Shown: positions 1 to 7,752 of the stretch, one piece after another
Position numbering within the stretch: the stretch's first letter is position 1
Layout of the letters: each line of letters begins with the position of its first letter
NCBI RefSeq assembly: GCF_014633365.1
Contig: NC_068350.1
Coordinates: 9,091,922-9,155,921, forward strand
Reading direction: 5' to 3'
DNA length: 64,000 bases
Source: Diospyros lotus
Lineage: Eukaryota; Streptophyta; Magnoliopsida; Ericales; Ebenaceae
Translations under genes and position numbers: made by a program
The notes under the pieces: generated by a model
The model's input: the letters and a program-made list of their open reading frames with translations, nothing else
Told to the model about the DNA's origin: nothing
Databases searched by the model: none

Positions 1-487
1 ATTATACCTTCTCAGCATATAAAAATTTAAAAATTAATAGACTAAGACAGGTATTATCAATCACATTAGCGGAAGCAAGATCGAAACCACGATGATACAT
101 AACCGACAAATTTCTTTTACAATTAAATAACCAGATCGATGTTTCACTTGAGAATATCAAAATATTACATAACCTTTGAACGTCGTATTCATAGACAAAA
201 ACCTACGAAAACTAAACATAGCAGCTACATCTCATGACATTCTTTCCCTTGGCGCCACTACATTTACCTGGAACGTTTGAATATTCCAGTGATATAGTCC
301 AAATTAGATGCTGAATCATTTAAGTGAGAGTTCAAAAATATTTTCATGTAGATATGCAAAACCATATATAAAACTAACAAATCCCGACATGCCCCAGCCT
401 AAGAGAATTCCACATAGCACTTAGCCATAACCAGGGAAAATGCAATCTCTCTAAAGGCGACACGACCACACCGACCTATTGGCAAAC
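1..487 (-). mobile_element. Flank of the 9.3-kb retrotransposon, probably the continuation of the Del/Tekay-like LTR
   Basis: No coding sequence is visible. The stretch ends at CAAAC (483-487), which recurs at 9781-9785, so it was contiguous with 9786 onward before the element at 488-9780 inserted. By position it should belong to the minus-strand Ty3/gypsy LTR whose start is at 12270. I do not see that LTR's far end or a primer binding site here, so the boundary probably lies left of the window. Confidence 0.45.
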
Positions 488-811
488 TGATTAGTGGTTA
501 ATTTTATAAAAAATTTGTTATAATTATACCCTTCTTTTGATCTTAAAAATAGTTTAAATTAGATATTAATATATATTTTATAGTTATATGCAAGTTTAAA
601 TTGAAAAATGAATGAAATGAAATTTTAAAGTAAAATTTAATAATAATAATAATAATATATATAATTATATATAATACATATACATCACTATATGCATGCA
701 TGTAATATATATATATAATATAATCTAACATATATATGTGCCATGTGTAATACATATATATAATATATAATTTATTAATAACATTAAATTATTTTTATTT
801 TTTTTTTTAGG

Positions 812-944
812 CATGAAGAATTCAAGCCCATGAAAACTTAAAGTCCATGAAGAATTCAAGTCCATGAAGAAATCAAACCCATGAAGAAATCAAGCCCATG
901 AAAAATTAAAGTCCATGAAGAATTCAAGCCCATGAAGAATTAAG
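812..944 (+). repeat. 17-bp minisatellite in the 5' LTR
   Basis: Eight tandem 17-bp units of the type CATGAAGAATTCAAGCC alternate with CATGAAAAATTAAAGTC variants. The 3' LTR array (about 8078-8195) has seven units, so it changed copy number after insertion. Confidence 0.85.
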
Positions 945-1300
945 CCCCAATTTGAGCAACTCGTGGAAGATATTATTTGGAGAAGGCCCAAGGATTATTT
1001 TTAATCCTAATGAAGATTAAAAACCAATTTATAGAAATCTATTTTTATTTTTTATGTGAGAGCTTTATTAGGTGTGTTTTTTAGCTAAAATCCATTTAAC
1101 TATTAGGTGGATATTATAGCTAAAATCCATTTAACTTTATGAATGCTTTATTAGGTATGTATTTTAGCTAAAATCTATTTAATATTAGGTGTGTATTATA
1201 GCTAAAATCTATTTAACTTTAAGTGTGTGAGTGCCCATTAGATATAATTATGTTTAGTTGAATAATTGAAATTGTGTGGTTTGTATTGCATCTTGTGGCC

Positions 1301-1354
1301 TATAAATAGATCACTTGATTGCATTTGTAAGTGTGATTATTATTCTTGAATAAA
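1301..1354 (+). promoter_or_regulatory. LTR TATA box and polyadenylation signal
   Basis: TATAAATAG begins at 1301 and AATAAA is at 1349-1354, a compact promoter plus poly(A) arrangement typical of a plant LTR. It places the transcription start near 1330. The 3' LTR has the matching TATAAATA at 8550-8557. Confidence 0.7.
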
Positions 1355-2470
1355 AGTTTAGTTGTTTCCTTATAATTCTCTCTTTGAGAATTGTTCTTGT
1401 TCTTTCTCATTTTCTTTAGTACTTTCTCTTATAATCTTACTTTTTTTTTTTCTTCTTTTAAATTCTTATGTCATTTATTGTCTTTTAATTATTCACCGCC
1501 TAAATGACCGGTTAATTTATGCCTTCAAATTCCTGCAATTTTAATTCTTGTCTTTTAATTATTCACCGCCTAAATGGCCGGTTAGTTTTTACTATTTTAA
1601 TTCCTACCATTTAAATTTTGTTATTTAAATTACGTCATTTAAATTCCTGTCAATTAACTTTCAAATAAAAATGAGTAGCTAAATCTAATCTTAGGTTAAG
1701 GCAATGACAGTGTCCAACGCCAATGATTCCCAAAGAAAGCTGCGCTTTAAATAAGTAACATTAATTTAAATTTCAGTATGAGTGTGTATTAATTATTAAA
1801 AACTCACTAGGTTTGGATTGGAGCGTAAGCCTAACTTAGAGCTTTCATGGCATGTATGAGAGTTACTAAAACTGGAAACGCTATCATACCTAAACCCAGA
1901 TGATTAATTTAGTTGTTTTGTGTATTAATTGCAATTGGATTTATGGTGGTTGCTTAAATTAGAATCTCGCATATCATGTATGGGGATTGCTTAACCTAGA
2001 ACTATCATCATCTCTAATTGCATTTAATAACAAACCCTCATATCTGAAATTAAATTAATGTTGCTAATCTTTTATTCTAAAATTTGGGAATCAACGGGTT
2101 GGTACTGAAATTGTCTTAACTCAAGCACTATCCAAATTCATATTTTTACGTTTAATGTTTATTTCAATTTGTGCCTTACTTTATTTTCTAGTATTTGTTG
2201 TCTAAAAAAAAAAACTCATAAAAAAACCTTGTTGCCAATTTGTCCAAATGCGTGTGCGTGTGTGTGACATTCTTTTTCTTTTGCCATAAATAAATCTCTC
2301 AGTGGACGACCTGGATTCATCCAGAAAATATAAATTCAAATTTGGACTATAACTGCACTCGTACACTGGCGAGTATAAATCTCTCACTAAAATAAAAAAA
2401 AAATATAAAAGTTTTATTATGATTTATTTTTATTGTGTTTTAATTGCAGGGTGAGAGTGTAGTCAAATTT

Positions 2471-2488
2471 TGGCGCCGTTGTCGGGGA
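2471..2488 (+). promoter_or_regulatory. Primer binding site (tRNA-Asp type)
   Basis: TGGCGCCGTTGTCGGGGA lies five bases after the LTR end. This is the primer site type known from Athila/Calypso and related plant Ty3/gypsy lineages, with one T where CC is usual (GTTGCC). A close variant occurs at 44080-44097 in a different element. Confidence 0.8.
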
Positions 2489-2696
2489 GATTAAGGCAAA
2501 AACAAAAAGAAAAAAATAAATAAATAAAAAAAATAAAAGAAAAAGCATCTCTTGATAAAATCGGTAACTCTATTTCTCTTTTACTTTATTTTTGTTTGTG
2601 CATTGTATATGAGACTGAGATCAGGTAGAATTTTGAAACAGTATTTTCATATCATTCTGAGTCTTTACCTGCAATTGGATTGTCAACTTTACACTC

Positions 2697-3947
2697 ATGT
2701 CTCAAAATTACTACAATCTGTCTGCACAAGATACTTATCATGATGAAAATTATCATTTTGAATCTGATTTGTCTAGACCTCTTAAGGATTATCTATACCC
2801 TCTTAGGCAAATCACTTTTGATTTGCAACCAGACACTACCCATTTGTTACCCACTTACCATGAAATTGAGGTTTGGTGTGCTGTGTGTGAGACTTCAGCT
2901 CATTTAACGGATGACTGCCCTATAATACCTGCTTTTAAGGAGGTATTGTATGGTCAATCCAGTTACACACACACACACAACTATGAGGGAATGTATTACC
3001 AGAACCATGAGGAAAACTACCATTCGGACTTTGATGCATATCACCTTAATTCACACTTTCATCCAAATTTCTCATGGGAAAATGATTTTGTAGCCCAACC
3101 ACATGAGCACTTCCTTTCCCAGCCTCAATCATTTCAAACGAATGAAGGGTCTGCATTCGATGCATATCAACCCCCTCATGGGAGTTCATTAGAAGATACC
3201 TTCAATCTATTTATGCAAGGCCAAATGGAAATTTTTACACAAATGTCCAAATGTCAAGAACATACCATTAGAGTTACATAGGACATTAGGAACCAATTGA
3301 CACAGCTAACACAGACTTTGAGCATGTCAGAGCCTGTCCATCCCAACTCACTCCAAATCCCATTAATAAAACCCATCATCAAAAGTGAAAGTCAGGAGCA
3401 GGACATAGGAGTGACTGTCTTAAGGAATGGAGAAATAATTGAGAAACTTGATGCCTCTAGGACAGTACACCCTTTAGTGCAAGAAGAGAGAGTGGTTGAT
3501 CACAGTGAGGTAGATGTCAATGAAGCCTTGGAGGAAGAAAAAGACCAAAATGATGTAAGAAAAGAAGAAACCTGGGAGGAAGAAGAGGATAAAATTCGAG
3601 AGCCAAAATGTGAAAAAATCATAAGTTTATCCACATTTACCCCTCAATTTCTATCTTTTAGGTTAGTCGATATTATTGAGGATCAAATTAAACCAAACAC
3701 GTGTGAGATATTTGTGTAAATTAATGTGCCATACGCGGATATAATAAAACCAACACCTCTGGACGATATATTTTCAAAATATATATGTGCATTCATGAGA
3801 AAAATCAATTTATATAATTTTGAAAATAACTTTAAAAGTGGTGTAGTGAATGGGAGATATTATACGATTAGGTGGGCAATCACTCATTTGATCCTTAATT
3901 GGAAGAAAAGAAAAAAAATTCTAAAAAAAATAAAAATAAAAATATAA
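2697..3947 (+). pseudogene. gag-like zinc-knuckle frame interrupted by two in-frame stops
   Basis: One reading frame runs from ATG 2697 to 3947 with a TAG at 3279-3281 and a TAA at 3717-3719. The three open segments (194, about 145 and about 75 codons) are in the same frame, so they look like one ancestral protein. Residues C61, C64, H69 and C74 of the first segment form a CX2CX4HX4C zinc knuckle, as in plant Ty3/gypsy gag. The usual capsid homology region is not recognisable. The middle segment is rich in Glu, Asp and Lys and probably coiled or disordered. The amber could be read through, but the second stop argues for decay. No pol domain follows. Confidence 0.6.
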
Positions 3948-4110
3948 TAAAATAATTTTATATATACATATAAGTTGTTCCTTTTCTGCATTACTTAACT
4001 AGTGTTTCTCTATGTGCAGTCTAAATAAAATTTCTCCATACGAGTTTATGTATTGAAGACCGCCAGGTATGCCTATCTTCTATCCTTTTATTGCCAATTG
4101 AGAACAATGC

Positions 4111-4134
4111 GCAATTTAAGTTGGGGGGTAAGGT
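4111..4134 (+). other. First polypurine-tract-like motif, left border of the captured cassette
   Basis: GCAATTTAAGTTGGGGGGTA is almost identical to the motif at 6323-6347 and to the genuine polypurine tract at 7732-7752. It marks the change from the gag-like region to the segment with the foreign ORFs. Confidence 0.6.
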
Positions 4135-4277
4135 GTCTAAAAAATTTTACCTAAAAAAATTTTATCTAAAAAAAAAAACAAAAATTAAAACAAAATTAAT
4201 TAAAAAAAATTGAATTGAGAGAGACAGAATTGACGCTGGTGGTAGCCATCTTTTCTTGGGCAGTGCAATCACACTGC

Positions 4278-4460
4278 CCTATAAAGAAAGAAGGCACACT
4301 GCCAAATGTTGAAAACAGAGGCGCCGAGCGTTGAAAAAAAAAAGACACACTGCCAAATGTTGAAAAATAAGACGCTAAATGACATCAAGTCTGACAGTGC
4401 AATTATGGCATGCCTCGATTCGAGTGTAGAATAGTGATGCCCATTGCTCTATAAGAGACT
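4278..4460 (+). promoter_or_regulatory. Candidate internal promoter for the CRP-LOG cassette
   Basis: A 20-bp direct repeat ACACTGCCAAATGTTGAAAA occurs at 4296-4315 and 4347-4366. A TATAAAG lies just before it (about 4280) and a TATAAGAG at about 4450, some 155 bp upstream of the CRP-like start codon. A pyrimidine-rich leader (TCTTCTCTCC) follows. The layout resembles a compact promoter with repeated upstream elements; activity is inferred only. Confidence 0.4.
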
Positions 4461-4604
4461 CCATATCTGTATGAGGCAAGTCACCCCTCTTGAGCTCAAT
4501 CTTCTCTCCTTTGTGTTATTCTCCGATCAGGTATTCTCATCTCTTTTGTAAAGTTTATAGTTCTTTACTTTCTTCTTAGTATAATTTTTTTTTTAAAAAA
4601 AAAA

Positions 4605-5039
4605 ATGGATCTTTATCTCTCAAAAATTCACAAATACTATCCATCTCTCCCGCAGAATGATTTGAAAAAAATTTATGCTGCTAGGTGTGAAAGACTTAGG
4701 CTGTTGATGCGTAATAACGTCCTTGAAGATATTCGTTGGCTGATCGAAGCAAAAGTTCGATTAGTTGGTGAAACTTCACCTAGTTTTAAGCATTTTCCAG
4801 GCTTAGGGAAGAGTAGTTTTGCGAAGAAAAGAAGAGCGAAAAGAGTGAATGGTTGTTATAAATGTGCTCGATGGACCTGTAACACACGATGCAAATCTGT
4901 GGGGTTTACGTCCATAAATCGAGAAGATAAAATTAGTTTCATAAAGGATGGACTGAGTAAGGAGTCTTTGGATGATATCCGATTGACTCTTGAGACGCAT
5001 CCATGTGGAATAGTGCAAAGAGAACTTCTTGCTTTATAG
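4605..5039 (+). CDS. Cysteine-rich nucleic-acid-binding protein similar to carlavirus-type CRP/NABP
   Basis: This intact ORF encodes 144 aa. The middle has a lysine/arginine cluster (KKRRAKR, residues 74-80) followed by C84, C87, C92 and C96 (CX2CX4CX3C). This order of a GKSSFAKKRRAKR-type basic box, a four-Cys finger and a short conserved tail is the layout of the viral nucleic-acid-binding protein family encoded near the 3' end of carlavirus and related RNA virus genomes. Those proteins bind nucleic acid, suppress silencing, and in at least one case act as a nuclear transcription factor that alters host growth. The N-terminal 60 residues, with several Leu/Ile/Arg helices, I do not recognise. 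The last 30 codons overlap a hairpin repeated twice after the LOG gene, so the C-terminus may be a fusion. The start is the first ATG after an A-rich tract. Whether a virus was the donor is inference. Confidence 0.6.
   Translation: MDLYLSKIHKYYPSLPQNDLKKIYAARCERLRLLMRNNVLEDIRWLIEAKVRLVGETSPSFKHFPGLGKSSFAKKRRAKRVNGCYKCARWTCNTRCKSVGFTSINREDKISFIKDGLSKESLDDIRLTLETHPCGIVQRELLAL
4959..4991 (+). other. Hairpin copy 1 (within the CRP-like ORF)
   Basis: AAGGAGTC at 4959-4966 pairs with GACTCTT at 4985-4991, with an inner GGAT/ATCC stem. It aligns with hairpins at 6006-6027 and 6151-6172 through shared flanks (CTGAGTAAGGAGT before, CTTGAGACG after), although the stem bases differ. Confidence 0.6.
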
Positions 5040-5317
5040 ACCCAGTTCAGAAGTGACCACCAACGCTATAGTCTTGGGAATCTGACTAAAAACGACCCTG
5101 TTTGCCAATCTATAAGAAAATTGGATGGGAAGCTTATCCCCGCTTCATAGAAAGTGTTTAAGCCATTTCTGGACGTAAAACCAGAGGAAGATGTGAGCCA
5201 CAATCACAACTACTTATACATACGCATGATTTTTGTTTGTATTTATTTCTTATTGAATTATTGTATAGCTACTTTTGATCGCCAAACTTCTTTTCAGGAC
5301 ATACAAAAGGAACAAAC
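5040..5317 (+). other. Spacer between the CRP-like and LOG ORFs with a possible 3' splice site
   Basis: There is no ORF of note. A pyrimidine-rich TTCTTTTCAG ends at 5297, 20 bp upstream of the LOG start codon, and would make a good splice acceptor. LOG could thus be expressed from a spliced transcript, as env-like genes of related elements are. This is inference. Confidence 0.35.
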
Positions 5318-5977
5318 ATGGAAGCCCAGTTAGTTCGTCGAATCAATACCATATGCGTACTTTGTGGCTCTCAACTTGGGAGCGATATTTGTTACGCACT
5401 TGCAGCGAGCGAACTTGGTAAAAAATTAGGAGAGAAAAAAATTAATTTGGTATATGGAGGGGGAAGTCGTGGATTGAATGGTTATGTTTCACAAGCTGTA
5501 CATCTTGAAAATTCATCTGTGGTAGGTGTAATGCCAATCCCTTTAGCTGAACCACATATTTTCGGGATTACACGCGGTCAACTTATAGAAACGACTTCTA
5601 TGTCTGAGCGCATGGCTTGTAAGATTTATCAGTCAGATGCCTTCATTGCTTTACCAGGAGGTTTTGGAACACTTGAAGAAATCTTTTGTATAATCTCCTG
5701 GGCCAAGAGTAATCTCCATACCAAACCCATTGGACTTTTAAATGTTAACCATTTTTTCGATGGGTTACTCTCTTTTCTTGATCAGGCTGTGGACCAACAG
5801 TTCATTTCTCGTTCAGCAAGAAAGATTCTCATTTCTGCATCCACCATTGATAAGCTGCTAGAGAAATTACATGCTTATGTTCCACAGTACGATCCTCATG
5901 AGTCTCGGATAGACTGGTCTAAGGCAATTAGTAACAAGCGCCAAAGGAGTCCGATTAATTTAGATTTATCACTGTGA
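5318..5977 (+). CDS. LOG-type cytokinin riboside 5'-monophosphate phosphoribohydrolase captured in a retrotransposon
   Basis: The 219-aa ORF is colinear with plant LONELY GUY proteins and of normal length. LOG hydrolyses cytokinin nucleotides to the free active base plus ribose 5-phosphate in one cytosolic step. Seen here: an N-terminal beta strand with a CGS motif (16-18), the nucleotide-binding GGGSRGLNG (47-55), the invariant PGGFGTLEE active-site loop (113-121) with its Glu, and the family Arg at position 98 in MSERM. The usual neighbouring Lys is Met, and GLMG reads GLNG. It has no introns, whereas plant LOG genes have several, so it came from a spliced RNA. An uninterrupted frame inside an element whose gag frame is broken suggests maintained function. 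The last 25 residues are divergent. It lies 278 bp after the CRP-like ORF. Confidence 0.9.
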   Translation: MEAQLVRRINTICVLCGSQLGSDICYALAASELGKKLGEKKINLVYGGGSRGLNGYVSQAVHLENSSVVGVMPIPLAEPHIFGITRGQLIETTSMSERMACKIYQSDAFIALPGGFGTLEEIFCIISWAKSNLHTKPIGLLNVNHFFDGLLSFLDQAVDQQFISRSARKILISASTIDKLLEKLHAYVPQYDPHESRIDWSKAISNKRQRSPINLDLSL

Positions 5978-6005
5978 GAAATGCTCTTTATTAAGATGGC
6001 TGAGT

Positions 6006-6027
6006 AAGGAGTACTTTTTGTACTCTT
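6006..6027 (+). other. Hairpin copy 2 (3' of LOG)
   Basis: A stem AAGGAGTAC / GTACTCTT closes a TTTTT loop, 28 bp after the LOG stop. The surrounding 45 bp are nearly identical to copy 3. Confidence 0.7.
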
Positions 6028-6082
6028 GAGACGTATCTAGTTATTGTACAACTTGCAGGATTTTTCTTGTTTGTGTTCTTTA

Positions 6083-6102
6083 AAAAAAAAAAAAAAAAAA
6101 AA
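6083..6102 (+). other. Poly(A) tract downstream of LOG
   Basis: A run of about 20 A starts some 105 bp after the LOG stop codon, between hairpin copies 2 and 3. It may be the remnant tail of a captured mRNA. A-runs are common in this element, so this is not decisive. Confidence 0.4.
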
Positions 6103-6150
6103 CAAAACTGTGGAATGTTGTTAGCAAAGTCTTTGATAAGATGGCTGAGT

Positions 6151-6172
6151 AAGGAGTACTTTTTGTACTCTT
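6151..6172 (+). other. Hairpin copy 3
   Basis: Same stem and loop as copy 2 (AAGGAGTAC, five T, GTACTCTT), 145 bp further on, in a matching context (AAGATGGCTGAGT before, TTGAGACG after). Confidence 0.7.
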
Positions 6173-6322
6173 GAGACGCATTTTGCTTATCTTATGACTT
6201 GCATGAAATTTTTATATAAATATATATATATGGTGTGCTCATTTGTTGTTTAAGTTTTAGCAGTTCACAGCAAAATGGACTTGTGGAGTTACAGGTATTC
6301 TTAACAACCCTAATTTATTACT

Positions 6323-6347
6323 GCAATTCAAGTTGGGGGGTGTAAGG
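6323..6347 (+). other. Second polypurine-tract-like motif, right border of the captured cassette
   Basis: GCAATTCAAGTTGGGGGGTG matches the motif at 4111 and the functional tract before the 3' LTR. The two inner copies bracket the CRP-like and LOG ORFs and all three hairpins. Confidence 0.6.
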
Positions 6348-7731
6348 TTTAGTTATGAATTATTTGGTTCATATTTAACTGTGAGTTTGCTATTGCTAGT
6401 TTGTAGTCTTGTGTGAATTGATTATCTTTATCTGCTCTTATTAAAAAAAAAAAAATTTGTGTTTTAAATAATGCTATTCCTAAAGTTTTGAAGTTATGCA
6501 CTGATAGCCGGTTAAGTTTGCAATACGAAACATGGATGCATTGATTTCTTATTTGAAAACGTATATGCATTAGAATAAGTAATTTGCATTCATCGGGGAT
6601 TCAAAATTTAAAAATTGGTTATCGGTCATAAAGTCAAAGGTAACAGTAATTAGCTGATTAGTACATTGTATGATCCCTCAACAGAAGTGGAGACTATTAC
6701 CCAAGTAAGTGTTTGAGCCTAATAACCGTTAATTCTGAGTGAAATAACACTTACTCTAAATATGCTCTCTTGTTTATCTTATCTTTTCAATGGCTTCAAA
6801 ATATCAATTCGCTTTGAATGTCTAGTATGATAGCGGATGAATTTGACTGGTTTCAAACTATGAATTAGATGACTGAGAAGCATGATAGGGGGATCAATTT
6901 CTTTCATTTTGAGCCTATTTCTTTCTTTAAATCAACCTCTTGTTAGCCCATTTGAGCCATTTGTAGTACAACTTCTTTCGTTACCCTTGTTTAACCCATA
7001 ACCATATGAATTTTATCCAACCTGATGTGATTTTGGGAATTAGTCTGTTTATCTATTTTCATATTTAAAGAGAAAAAGAAAAAAAAAAGAGAAAAAAAAA
7101 GTGAAAAAAATGGGGCAAATTCTCTTAGCTATTCAGCACAACTGTTTTAAAATAAATGCTAAAAAAAAAAAAAATCCCGATACACCCTTTGCACACTCTA
7201 CCTTTTCTTTAACAACCCGTATTAACCTTATAGCCCCATTACAACCCAGTCTGGTCCTTTTTTATGCTATAAATCATGTGATCTCAGAATTCGAGTTTGG
7301 AGTAGGGAATCATGTTTAAATTCAGAAGTTACTCGTCTAGAGCATTATTCCAATCATGAAGCTATGTCAATTTCCCTGTTCTTTCATGAAAATACGTTCC
7401 TTGTATTTGGGATGACACCGAGTTTTGAACTTGTTCTGCATTTACTCTTATAACGGTGCACCCCCTTGTGTGTACACCTGAGGAATCCTTTTTATTGGAG
7501 AGAAAATCCATAGTGAGATTTGAAGTCAAAACTTTGAGGGAGTAAGTCTGTGTGTTGGTTATCCTAATTTCCATTCCTGAGATTGTATGACCTTTAACCA
7601 AAAATCGGATTTAAAATGCTAAATTACTTATTCGATTTTATGCATTTTGGTTTCGAATTTGAAATTTTTACATTCATACAGTTATTGTGAATAAAGTTTG
7701 GTAGGTGTATAATCTGATTGCTAAGGGACTA
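6348..7731 (+). other. Non-coding 3' interior of the LOG-carrying element
   Basis: This AT-rich stretch has only short chance ORFs (for example 7101-7319, 72 codons, not recognised). Related non-autonomous Ty3/gypsy elements often have such a region before the 3' LTR. I see no conserved domain on either strand. Confidence 0.6.
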
Positions 7732-7752
7732 GCAATGTTTAAGTTGGGGGTA
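7732..7752 (+). promoter_or_regulatory. Polypurine tract of the LOG-carrying element
   Basis: GCAATGTTTAAGTTGGGGGTA directly abuts the 3' LTR start (TGATTAG at 7753). This is the expected site of plus-strand DNA priming. Confidence 0.75.

Larger units (their letters stand above)
488..2465 (+). repeat. 5' LTR of the LOG-carrying element
   Basis: This is 1978 bp, starting TGATTAGTGG and ending GTAGTCA. It contains an AT-rich U3 start, a 17-bp minisatellite beginning CATGAAGAATTCAAG (about 812-944, eight units), a repeat around TTAGCTAAAATCCATTTAA (about 1060-1225), a TATA box at 1301 and AATAAA at 1349. Two tandem units of about 68 bp containing TTCACCGCCTAAATG lie at about 1475-1620. Confidence 0.93.

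Noticed and set aside
543..755. ORFs repeated in both LTRs (543-755/7808-8011 and 2202-2387/9518-9703, minus strand)
   Set aside because: They are AT-rich or low-complexity frames that recur only because the LTRs are repeats. No domain is visible.
2697..7752. Search for a pol gene in the LOG-carrying element
   Set aside because: No DSGA/DTGA protease, reverse transcriptase YxDD or integrase HHCC/DDE motif is seen in any frame, so it is treated as non-autonomous.
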